Assembly: GCF_004379255.2 (NCBI RefSeq)
Contig: NC_056036.1
Coordinates: forward strand, 43,487,576 to 43,551,575
DNA from: Salvia splendens
Taxonomy: Eukaryota > Streptophyta > Magnoliopsida > Lamiales > Lamiaceae
Direction: 5' to 3'
Length of the DNA: 64,000 bases
The translations under genes and the position numbers were made by a program. Under the pieces are notes generated by a model. That model was not told the origin of the DNA. It did no database searches and saw nothing but the letters and a program-made list of their open reading frames with translations. Within the stretch, counting starts at the first letter, position 1. Every line of letters begins with the position of its first letter. Shown here piece after piece: positions 12,316 through 23,770 of the stretch.

Positions 12316-14850
12316 ATGGATTTTCAGAGATGTAGTCCTCTTTTTCATATCCTTCTTCTCCCAATCTTGTTCATGAAAAGCTGTGTTTCAGAAACACAGA
12401 TGTACCCCTTCACTTGTTCAGAAAAGATCCAGTCATGTAGTGCTCTTCTTTACCAGCACAATGTATATAAGGTGGATAATGTGGCCTCTTTGTACTCGGT
12501 CAATGCATCAGCAATCAAGCCTATACCATATGCAGATAGGCAAGATTACTTGGTTTCTGTAAACTGCTTGTGCCAGAATGTTGATGGAACTCGAGGATAC
12601 TTCTATGATATAGTCTACGAGCCAAAGCACGGTGATACTTTCTACGAGGTATCAAATCAAAATTTTAGCAGCCAAGTCTGGAGTAGCGGAGTAAATACAA
12701 GTTTAAATGTTGGAGAAAATAAAACTCTGCATCTTTTGTGTGGCTGTGTGGAGATTGAGTCCCAAGTTGTGGTCACCTACACAGTTCAGCCAACTGATAC
12801 TCTCTCCTCTATTGCAAATCTACTTGCTGCTCAAGTTGATGGAATTCAGAAACTAAACACATATTTGAAAACCCCAGATTTCATTAAAGAAGGTTGGCTC
12901 TTATATGTGCCCATGGAAAAATATGGACTCCCTAGTTCAGAGAAAGGTGAGCATCATTTTCATGATCATTCATTTACTTTGTTAGAAATTCCTCATTCTT
13001 TTGGTTTCAGGGACAAAAAAGGCACACAAATGGATCCTACTCATTGGGATATTGTCAGCTGTAACCTTACTTTCAGTATGCACCTTGGCCATAATCCTAG
13101 TTGGGAGAAAAAGAAGGAAGGCAGAGAAAGAGGATCCAAAATCTTCATTCAAAAACTCCTCAAGTGCCAGAGCACATTCCTTGCAGAGACAGTACACACA
13201 GAAAGAAATAACACAAGGTCAGAGTAGTAGTAGTAGTATTATTTGATGGAGTATTTCACTTCTCTACATAGTACTCAGAGAGAGAAATTAAAATGATCTG
13301 CTTGGATCTCTGACAGATATCACAGTTTTTGAGTCAGAGAAACCAAGTTTCTTCAGTATTGAGGAGATTGCAGAGGCCACAGGTGACTTTGATGAGACTA
13401 GAATAATTGGCCGGGGGGGATATGGAAGTGTATACCACGGTGTGATCGGAGAGAAGGTAGTAGTACTATTTAGTCCCCCAAATATTCATCAATAATCTTG
13501 ACTAGTCACAACTATCATTGACATGAATCAGGAAGTTGCAATCAAGAAAATGAGGTCCAACAACTCCAAGGAATTCCTTGCTGAGATCAAAGTGTTGTGC
13601 AAAATACATCACAATAATGTGGTAAGAGAAATTTTCCATCACCTGAGAATTACTGTAACATTGAGAGGCCATTACAATTTATCAAGAATATAGGTGGAGC
13701 TGATGGGCTATGCCACTGGTGATGACCACCTCTACTTGGTTTATGTGTATATCCCGAATGGCTCTCTTAGTGACCGTCTTCATGATCCATTGATGAAAGG
13801 TATTCAAAGAAACACTACACTTTGTGCGTATAAACTGCAAAGAAATGCTTATATCATAGGCTATGAATTAATTAGGTCATCAGCCTCTCTCGTGGAGCGC
13901 AAGAACCCAGATCGCACTTGATGCTGCAAGGGGTATAGAGTACATCCATGACCACACAAAATCTCAATATGTGCATCGTGATATAAAAACTACAAATATC
14001 CTGCTAGATGAAGGGCTTAGAGCAAAGGTATGTACCTACTTATTGATCTTCCTTCAGGATTTTTGGAGCAATCATGATTCAGAATATCTGCAGGTTGCAG
14101 ATTTTGGTTTAGCAAAGCTTGTTGGTAGAAGCAATGAAGATGAATTTATAGCAACCCAGCTTGTTGGGACGCCAGGATACCTTCCACCTGAGTAAGTCCA
14201 GTTGTGGTGTATCTGAATCATCATATCATCATTACATTAGCATATCAAAGTAAAATGATTTGTTGCAGGTCTGTGAAAGAGATGCAAGTGACTACTAAGA
14301 CTGATGTGTTTGCATTTGGAGTAGTTCTTGCAGAGCTTATAACCGGCCAACGTGCACTCATCCGAGACAACCAAGAGCCAAATAAGATGAAGTCCTTGAT
14401 CACAGTAGTAAGTGAACAAAGTTTGATGCATATTGTTGAATAGCAGTAAAAAAAGACCATATTTATTTATGGTGTTAGATGAGTTTGATCAGGTAAACAA
14501 TATCTTCAATGAAGAAGATGCAGCTTCGGCGTTGCAAGTACTGGTAGATGGAAATCTGAAAGACAATTATCCTCGAGAAGACGTATACAAGGTACGTAGA
14601 GTACATAGAAAATATACTCCATGAGTGGTGGTATAAGAAAGATTAAGAGGGTTGTGAATGGTGGGTGCAGATGGGTGAAATTGCACAATGGTGTCTAAGT
14701 GAAGAGGCAGTAGACAGGCCAGAGATGCGCGAGGTTGTCATAGCATTAGCTCGAATCAGAATGTCATCAATTGTGGGAGGCATCACTTGGAGGGAGCAGC
14801 CAAATTTTCAGTGGAAGATGAGAACAATCTCTAGATTACATGATTTATAA
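12316..14850 (+). CDS. LYK3: LysM domain receptor-like kinase, LYK3 type (10 exons)
   Basis: Plasma-membrane receptor kinase whose extracellular LysM region binds N-acetylglucosamine-containing ligands. Exons: 12316-12946, 13011-13217, 13317-13456, 13532-13621, 13694-13799, 13876-14027, 14094-14191, 14269-14407, 14493-14591, 14671-14850; phases agree and give 613 residues. Residues 1-25 form a signal peptide. Cys-X-Cys pairs CLC and CGC flank the ectodomain modules; one clear LysM (about 153-200) begins [15 protein letters not shown]. Exon 2 encodes the transmembrane helix ([16 protein letters not shown]) followed by RKRRK. The kinase is intact: G-loop [11 protein letters not shown], Lys331 in VAIKK, catalytic Asp427 in [11 protein letters not shown] at 445-447, and GTPGYLPPE. 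Ends at LHDL. Closest by memory to Arabidopsis LYK3 (At1g51940); as an RD kinase it should be catalytically active. Confidence 0.9.
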
Positions 14851-15758
14851 AAGAAATTAATTAACCTATGTAAGAAGATACTGCAGCAGTCCTTCCTTTT
14901 TTTCTATCCAGGTGTTGAATCTAGAGATCCACTGCCAATTCCAAATGTACAAACATGTAAGATAGTTGAAAGTTTTTCACAAGCAAGCATGTAAGAGTGC
15001 ATTGTGTCAGTTTTAGTTAATGCACGCTTGCATGCTTGCACAACGTAGTGTGTCAGCGTAAATTGTTTAAAGATAAATAGAAACTGAAATGCATATTTCC
15101 AAAGTAGATTACAAACTGGGAATGAAATATTTTCTTTAATTATCTCCTAGTAATATTTTCTTTTGTACGAAATTTAACAATGTTTATTTCTTCTTCTAAC
15201 AATTGTTGGATTACCAGCATATATAGTTTTGTGGGATTGGTCACAATTAATTTTTGTGAAGTTATATTATGGGTAGGAAACTAAGACTATTGAAATTAAG
15301 TTCGGAATAAAAGAAACATTAATCATTTCTATCTCTGGGTGTTTTTGAATGATTAACAATACAGATGCTAATTAAATAATATACCTACTTAAAAAAAATC
15401 AAACGAAACATGTACTGTGTATAAGTTATAACGAGGATTGGAAAAGATAAATGGCATGTGAATGTAGAGGTATTTCACCAGAAAAAAAAAACATTTATAC
15501 ACTGTCAATAATAACAATGCTTATTAAGTTATTATAAATAAAGTATGTATGAATGATACAGCGTTTAGAAGAAACATATACAGAATAACTTGAATATGAA
15601 CTACTTGTGGCATCCATATATATTGACAGTTGATATAAACTACCACTACCTGATTCTTTTCATTACCCTTATAGTAGATGTTGCTCTTTGCGGGTCGTGT
15701 TTTTGTATGTAGTAGGTCTTTTCCATCCCGGAAAACAGTTGGACTTCAAGAAATTTGA
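14851..15758. other. AT-rich spacer between LYK3 and the glucan water dikinase fragment
   Basis: No coding potential or clear repeat seen. It should include the LYK3 3' untranslated region at its left end. Confidence 0.5.
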
Positions 15759-17365
15759 TCACATCTGTGGTCTTGTGTGGACTATGTATATTTTTCCATC
15801 CTTGACAACGCCTTCAATATCTTGAGGGGATGCATAGAGCTCCTCGATGGCATTTCCTGCAACGGCTATGCTAGAGAGAATTGAATGACGAAAGTCGCCA
15901 TCAACCATTAATGCATCAGATGAGTAATCAAGCACCACTTGATCCTCTTCGTCCATTGGGACACTGCAAGAAACACCATCAAGTTCAGGGCTTGGTTATA
16001 TTCCAAAGATCCTGTGACATTAGAGAAGAGCGTCAATCATAAAACTTTACCTGTCATAAAGCCCAGCACCAGTATAACCTTCTAGATCTTCGCCATTGAA
16101 AACTCTTCTTACCTCATTCTTTAAGTTGGAGCTAAACCCCCAAGAAATGAGTCAGCACAGAAAAAATATATGAAAAGATATAGGTTGTTTAGTTTAACTA
16201 TAAATTTTGATTTTAGGTAGCTGATGATTTACCAGTTTCATGTCTAGCTTGTCACCTGAGGTTATAGACATATATTGGGGTGTACTAGACTTGCCACTCC
16301 TGAGTGCGCCCGTACTTTTTGACACATAATTCTTTGATCAGTAAAAGTTTACTTTCAAATGCAAATATAAGGAGAGTCATTTGCTGGGGGAGGAGGGGGT
16401 GTCGGAGATAATTGTGGCCTTACTGAGGGTGTGGGAGGCAGTAGGAGGCAATCTAGTAATTGAATCCCTTCTTTTATAATTATTCAGCTATGGTGTCTCT
16501 CATGTACGTTGATATTTCTTGTGTGTTTACAAGCGCCAGTTGATGAATATCCCATGCAACGCTAATCAACACTTTTTAACAATTCATAAAGTATAAACAA
16601 AGTATAGCAAATATTATTACCTCAGCATATATTTCTGATGAATCCCCAGAAGATGGATTAGTAGTATGGATAACGAATGCGTAATCAGCATTTATTATTT
16701 CTTGAACTAGGACAGCCATGCAAAGACAGTCATGATCAAGCTTCACTTTTCTTGTGCTGAAGTATGGCCTCTTGTTCCACTTTAAGGCCCACACCTAGAA
16801 ATGCAGAAAAGTAAACATATGGCTGATGTAAAGATCAGTTGTTCTTGAATCAATGATTATCAAAAGATGGCAACGTTTCCATAAAACATGCAAGTATGGA
16901 TGCCCATCTATAGGCTTACCTTCTTTATGGCCATCCATGCTTGTTCCCATCTCTCTGCACCTTCAACCCCGGGCCACGGCATGCCAGAACTTTGCATCTT
17001 CTCCTTGAGCTCTTTAATCTGAGACAAGGTTTCTCAAGTAAACTATGGGGCATCTGAAATGATTCACTTTCTCAACACTGCTAATTTCGGGGTATACTTT
17101 TAATATTAGTCTCATGTAGTAACTTAATATGTTAGCTATAATCTACTCTTGAGGTGTGGCCATCAACATATAATTCCAATTATGTATGGAAACTATTGGA
17201 AAGTAGAAAATGCCTGGTTAGCAAAAAAGTGGTGGCACTAGAAGGGGACTTACCAGCTGTGGTGGTGCCGAAAGTTCCAAAACTGTGTTCCGTATCTCAC
17301 CAAGGAAACTGGAGTGTCCTTCGTGTGACTTTTTTTTTCAGGACTAGCAATTTTTCTGCCTCAAC
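15759..17365 (-). pseudogene. GWD1: 3' fragment of an alpha-glucan water dikinase gene (GWD1/SEX1)
   Basis: GWD1 phosphorylates starch in plastids to start its breakdown. Only the last exons are present, on the minus strand: 17254-17365 (GEIRNTVLELSAPPQL), 16920-17018 (KEKMQSSGMPWPG), 16621-16794 (WNKRPYFSTRKVKLDHD, then VLVQEIINADYAFVIHTTNP), a damaged exon at about 16051-16115 (NGEDLEGYTGAGLYDS) and 15759-15963 (MDEEDQVVLDYSSD to HTRPQM and TGA). Splice sites of the better exons remain GT-AG. The exon that should follow TTNPSSGDSSEIYAE (the VKGLGETLVG block) is missing, the FRSDSNGED motif is reduced to VFNGED, and a run of nine A residues near 17335 breaks the frame in the first exon. The plastid transit peptide, carbohydrate-binding modules and phospho-His domain are absent. 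Upstream lies an unrelated PPR gene, so this is a truncated copy. Confidence 0.8.
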
Positions 17366-18027
17366 CTGCAGAGATAAAAATGGAAAATCTAGAGATTGTT
17401 AAGCAGTTGTGTTCAGTTCATAAGAAACTCTCTGCTACACAGATGTATACCACCCATGTGCTGACTAAAAAGGGGATATACCATAGTAGTACCAATCATT
17501 CTTCACAGGATTTAATCCACAAAGCTATTAGAGCAAATGAAGCCAAGCTTTTACCATCCAAAGTGCACCAAAAAACTTTCAACTAGTAAGATCATAGTAC
17601 GTTTAAGAAATTTAAATTCCAGTAAGTGTCAAAAGAGACCCTATAAAAGAAACACTGATTTTTCTCTTGAATAAATAAAGTCTCTAGAGGAAAACTATTC
17701 CTAAGAGCAATTCAAGCCACAATGTACGTCCTCCGCCCGCGAAATGATGTCCACAAAGTAATATCTTAATGAGAAAGGGATTAGCTAATTTAAGTCAAAA
17801 GAGAGGACACCACTCAATATATAGAGTTGGCATCATGCTTCAGCTACCAGAAGTGAAGTTAGGAATTCAAATATGTATCTTATTACCTTCCTCAATCCAA
17901 CCAAAGCACAGCTGGCTGCCATTTACAAATAAAATGTAGAAGAGAGACTTTAATTCGTTTCTAGATATTCTAATATCTTTAAGGTTCGATTACTTGACAG
18001 ACCACATTTTGTGGTCATTCTGCCAGT

Positions 18028-20364
18028 TTATGCAGCACTCCAACCTACAGTTTTTCTTACCCCTCTATCCTTCATCTTTTTCCTCACTTGCCCTACATCT
18101 TCCCACATGCCCATAGAGCCATAAAAGTCTGAGACCAATATGTAATACCCATCATTTTCTGGGTCAGCTTCAATAGCATGGTTTGCTATCTTCATACCCA
18201 TTGCAGCATTATTATGTAATTTACAAGAATTTAGCAGAGAACCCCATATGCCCCCATCAGGGGTAAACGGCATCGATAAAACAAGAGCTTCTGCCTCATC
18301 CAGATAACCATATCGCCCATAAAGATCCACCATACATGCATAGTGCTTTAGTGTGGGTGCAATAGAATATTCCTTCATTTTGTGGAAGATTGACTTGCCC
18401 TCATCAACTAATCCAGCATGAACACATGCTGAGAGTACTGCTAGAAATGTTAGGTCATTTGGTCTAACATCAGATTCTTTCATTCGTTGGAACATCTCAA
18501 CTGCAGATTTTCCATATCCATGCATACCATAACAGGAAATCATTACATTCCAACATATGATATCCCTATCACTTAGTGAGTCAAAAATTTCTTTTGCCAT
18601 ATCAATTTTTCCACATTTGGCATACATATCAACCAACGATGTAGCAACAGAAACTTCACAGCCAAATCCAGCTTCTATGATATAATCATGAACTTTTTTC
18701 CCCTTTTCAAGAGATGCAATCTGAGCACAAGCAGACAACAAAACAGCTAGTGTTGCTTTGTTAGGCTTTAAGCCTCTCGTAATCATTACATCGAAAAGAG
18801 CTATAGCCTTGAGACAATTACCATTGTCAATGTAAGATGAGATAAGAGAGTTCCATGTAGTAATGTCATGTGATGTGTGATTGAGTAACCTTTCTGCTTC
18901 ATTCAACTTACTACATTTCCCATACATGTTTATCAGTGAATTAACAATTGTGACCTTCTCAAGCATCATTGTTTTCATCATACAGCAGTGTATAGAACGA
19001 GCAAAACAGATGGCTCCCAATATCGAGCAGGAAGAAATTAATGATAATATACTGGATAAATCAGGTTTAATCCCTTGACGTTGCATTTGTCCGAAGAGCA
19101 TTATACATTTCTTATCTAATCCTACCTTTTCATAGCTAGACACAATTATATTCCAAGAATCTTTTACCTGATCGCGGCATTGAATAAAAATCTTCCCAGC
19201 AAGATCCACGAGGCCAAACTTACAGTACATTGACAATTACGAAATATGTACCTTCTCATCAATCATATAATTCCTCCTGATAATAAAACTATGGAGTGCC
19301 TTCCCTTCAGAGACTCTCAATGAATTAGCAAAACTAGAAACCAAACAACTAATTGCCATTCCATCAGGATGTAAACCAGTAGCTTGCATCCTCAAAAATA
19401 TATCAAAGCATTCAACAATGCACCCCAACCTTGAAAAGACACCCATGACTAATGTCCATGATATTAGATCCTTATCTACAACTTCTGAAAAAGACATACG
19501 AGCATCCTCAACACTACCACACTTGGAATACATTGACAAAATGGCAGACTGAACCACATTTGAGGATACAATTCCTGATTTTAGAGCCAGCACATGCAAG
19601 CACCTACCTTCAACCAAAGCACACAAGTTTCCACAAGCTTGGAAACCCCCTTCTAATGTTCGGAAATTCAGCTTCTCACTATTGCCACCAGTTCTATGCA
19701 TCTCACAAAGACAGTGAAAACCTTTCTCACTCTCGCCATTCTGCACGTGCCGTGCCTATCACAAGTGCAGTCCAAACAACCACATCTTTAACAGTAGTTT
19801 CATCAAACATAAGAGATGCATAGTCCATAGTTCCACATTTCGAATACATATACACGAATGAAGCAAAAACAGCAGAGTTTCCATCGAAAAGATTCGGTTT
19901 TGAGATTAATCCATGAAATTTCATGCCAATAGAAAGTGATTGGAGTTCAGCACAAGCAGAAACAACCATTGGTATGGTAAATTGTGTAGGCAAAATGGCA
20001 GCAAACCTCATCTTGGAGAAGAAGTTAATGGCTTGCACATGGTCCCCATTAGAAAAATGGGCTTCGATGATGGAGTTCCAAAGAAAGTTATGTGTAAAAG
20101 TGAGGGAATCAAATACTTTGGTTGAATTATGGGACTGTTTGAGGGACGCATAATATGCTATCAGCTTTGATGCGATAAATTTATAGTGTGCGTTACCAGT
20201 TGTTATGATAGCGCGGCATGGGCAGATAGAAGGGTCTTCTGGTCCAAGTAATCGGTAGTAAGGAAAGAGTCAATGTGTTTGGTAAGGTAACTCGATAGCG
20301 AATTGAGAATCGAATTAGATGAATGGAGATGTTTGTGGAGCTTTGGGAGTGTGAATACAAACAT
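18028..20364 (-). pseudogene. Broken mitochondrial-type E-class PPR gene (At4g39952-like)
   Basis: Pentatricopeptide repeat proteins bind organellar RNA and direct editing or processing. The ORF is intronless on the minus strand, from ATG at 20362-20364 (MFVFTLPKLHKHLHSSN, plausible mitochondrial presequence) to the stop after KTVGWSAA at 18028. Repeated PPR units are clear, for example NSLINMYGKCSKLNEAERL and ATSLVDMYAKCGKIDMAKEI, and the C terminus has an E/E+ region without DYW. Three lesions break it: a frameshift near 20207 (SAHAALS versus an AIITTGNAHYKF frame), a 1- or 4-base insertion near 19745 (VVWTALVIG into QNGESEKGFHC), and an in-frame TAA at 19237-19239 between KVHIS and LSMYCKFG. 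Repeats between the lesions are well preserved, so decay is recent or partly an assembly problem. Confidence 0.8.
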
Positions 20365-23300
20365 TGAGGGTGGGAGGAGCTACGAATATATACAAGGGAA
20401 GAGAAATACGGTAACGAAGGAGAAGCTTGAAGAAGGAACCTCGTGAAGAAGTGACGCTTGAAGCAGAAACCTCAGAAAGTCCTTCCACATAGTCTTCAAG
20501 AACTTATTCCTCAGAAGGAGTCAATGAAAAAGCTGCCAGTAGTTTCGTCTCCACAAGCCTATATCACAAAATAGAGCATGTTAGAGACTAAGTGTAAGCA
20601 GCAATAAAAATATTAATAGAATCATAGAGAAAAGTGAGATTTCGAGAATGCTCCACTAAGCTCTCCACAAACGAAATAAATACCCCATGCTGTATCACAG
20701 CATTCCAGTTCATCTATTAACAATGACAATCTAGCACAAAATCTAGTGAAGCAGCCTACTGCACATGAAAGACAAAAAACATAATGATGAACCAAGATTT
20801 AGAGGAAAGCATAAAACACAGTAGTGGAGTGGAGGCTGGTGAAACATTAAAATGCCACTTGCAAATCCAAATTAAATATTGCTGGCTGATCAGAGCATGC
20901 CCAGGAAACAAAAATATGCTATTCAAATCAAGATGTTGATGTTGTGGATAATTAAGTAGACAAGAACTGATTGTAAATATTTAGCAAACGAGACATAGAT
21001 ACATCTTCATATCATATTCAGCAACATAGATGTCAAACAGAAGTTTATAGCTAGATTATAATACTCCCTCCATCCCAACTAAGTTAAATAAGTTGAGGCA
21101 TTTCTTTTGTGCACTGAGATTAAGAAATGAGTTAAATGAAAATATAATAAAATAGGAGTGAGAATAATGTAGGAGAGATAAGAGAGAGTAAAGTAGGAGA
21201 GGGAATAGAGTAAGAGGGATTAGATGTTTGTTTTTTGCCAAAAATAATGACTCAACTCAGTTGGGACGGAGGAAGTACATGATTTCAATATGAGTGCAAA
21301 GTTACACCAATAATATCTCAGAATATTTGAAACTGAGTCAATTCAATATCAGCCACTAAAAACCATATTAAATTTCAAAATCAGCATACTAACATGAGTA
21401 TCAAAACCTTCTTAGTGCTAGAGACTATCACACTGCAATTATTTACCAAAAGTATTTGAAATGGCCATTCTATCTTTGGAACCATCAGTCATTCTTGAAA
21501 ATTGGTACTATATCAGTGGAAATGACAAGGACCACCTGAAACACAATTTATGTACTTGTAATGCTAGATATATTTAACAACCCAAGTATTATCTCATATG
21601 GAACAAACTTAATCAGATATCAACCGGTTTACTGCATGCCCTCACAATCTGATCCCGACAGGTTAAAGATCTTAGGATAACCAAACTCGCTTGCTTGATT
21701 ACAAATTATATCATGAAGCATACATCCTTTAATGATATTTCAGCATACAGATGCGATTGATCTGAAATAATTACACTTATGTTATTATTAACATATTAGT
21801 TTCATTGAACTATATGATTCCTGAAAACAAAAACAAAAACAAGAACAATTTTCAACACCTAAACGATGTATACACATCAGCCTTGAAGCACAATCTCTAT
21901 ATTAGATCTTCTTAGCAAAAGCCAATAATCGCACCACACGAATGAATATTAGTTGCAGATGACTGAACTACAGAAGTTATAACAGCTGCAAAATATGCTC
22001 AAACTTCATATAGAGATTTTTAGCAATATTTTCAAGAAAAAATGCCCAAGCAACGAATCGTAAGAGCCTTCAACAATGCAGCTATTCCTTATAATACATT
22101 ACTGGAGCCAAAGATTTAAGCTTTTCAAACATAACTAATTAGTAGGGTGTTGTACGGATATAAATCCACGCAAGTTTCCAAAGAAGAGCATTTAAAGAAA
22201 GATAGAGATAGATGAACAGATAAGAACATATGCAATGCAAATATGCATGTACAGAATGCATAACTGCTAAATTCATAATAGTAACAATTTGAATGCCTTA
22301 AAATAAACTTGATTGAATGCCTTAAAAATGACTCTCATGCGATAAGAGGTGCTAGAACAATAGGCTTAGAGTCATATAAGGTATTCAAAGCATTGAGTTG
22401 CTAAAAATTCCACACAAACACCCCAAAAAATTAGATTCATTAACTGATAATATTATTATTGTGAGAAAAGGGGACACGTGGCAACATGAGAGAGGTATAC
22501 CAAAAATAACGTGCTTTGGAGATTAATCACGTGCCCGGAGCATAGGCGTGGGGTCCATGACTTGCGGCTGCTTTGTTGGCTTGTGATTGGATATTTTTTA
22601 CTCATTAGATATTTTAATGGAAATTTCCAATTACGATTTGGTTGATAATTTTCGACGCCATAAATATACATATAAATTTAATAAAGTCTGGAGATATTTT
22701 TTTTACTATATTTCTGTTTTTTTCGATCGTATTATTAATGGATTCGTGTAATGTAGTACATATTATATTCAGGTTTTTATTTGAATTAAAGATTTCGTAC
22801 TCTTTAACAAGTTGAGTCGTTACCAAGTCACTACAATAATAATTCGATTCACACAATTTGGTAGTTCACGCGGAGTATATAATTTATAGAATGTATGAAT
22901 TTCTAAAATGGGAATATACCCAATATATTTCCGGTATGTATGTATAAAAATGTTACTCTACAAGTACAATCAATACATTATTATGACGAACTTGAGCATT
23001 ATGACAATATTTGATACTTGTCTTTAATTCAGAAATACTATATGTGTACAGAATCTGATTGAGGCATTGTTAATTAGATCATCATATGATTATTAATTTA
23101 TGACTCCGCATAGGATCTCACATGGTGCTCGTTTTCGATATAAAATGTCACATCTTTCCCAAGACATTAGTCGAAGCAATCCCAGGCGCTTTCCCCTTTT
23201 TTGAGCTAAATTAATTAAAGGCATAATTTTAATTTTAAAATATACTATGCGGTATATTTACTGGAGTTGGCCCTATGTAATTCTCATTATCTTATTATAA

Positions 23301-23770
23301 AATTCTCATTATATTATAGTAACTCTTAACTTACATTCCTATATTATTGTTTGTGGAAAGCATATAATTTCTGGGCCTTGGCTAAATCAACATATAGTTG
23401 TGAAGAATATAGGGGTATATTTTTGGATTATGGCCTCCCAAATAATCAAAATATGTTAGTAGTGCAGTACAATTTAATTCATGACCTCTAACTCTCTCTA
23501 CAATTAATCCTAAATAATTTAGCTATACCATAACATATGCATCACATTGCAAAACACGATTATGAGTTGGAAATGTAATGAATCTAATACTTCCACCAAA
23601 CAACTCAAATGTACATGATTCTTTCGTTCCCTCTCTCTTTCTTTTATACAAGTGATTTCAAACACACAAATAGCTCCAAACAAACACTATAGACAGCAGC
23701 GAATGGCAAATCTTCAAATCTTTTAGCTTAATAATCGATACCATAAACTAACCAACCTTATGGAAAGATG
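20365..23770. other. Spacer between the PPR and NIK3 genes
   Basis: About 3.4 kb of AT-rich DNA. It holds one Stowaway MITE (21064-21275) and a cluster of ACGT-core motifs near 22470-22535. The ORFs over 60 codons here look like chance. Confidence 0.5.
21064..21275. mobile_element. Stowaway-like MITE
   Basis: A 212-bp element flanked by TA (21062-21063 and 21276-21277), with ends CTCCCTCCATCCCAACT and the complementary AGTTGGGACGGAGGAAG. The interior is AG-rich and non-coding. It is the same class as the MITEs at 7537 and 35234 but a different family by interior sequence. Confidence 0.85.

Noticed and set aside
17380..17586. Plus-strand ORF of 68 codons upstream of the GWD fragment
   Set aside because: No homology or splice context; composition looks like random spacer.
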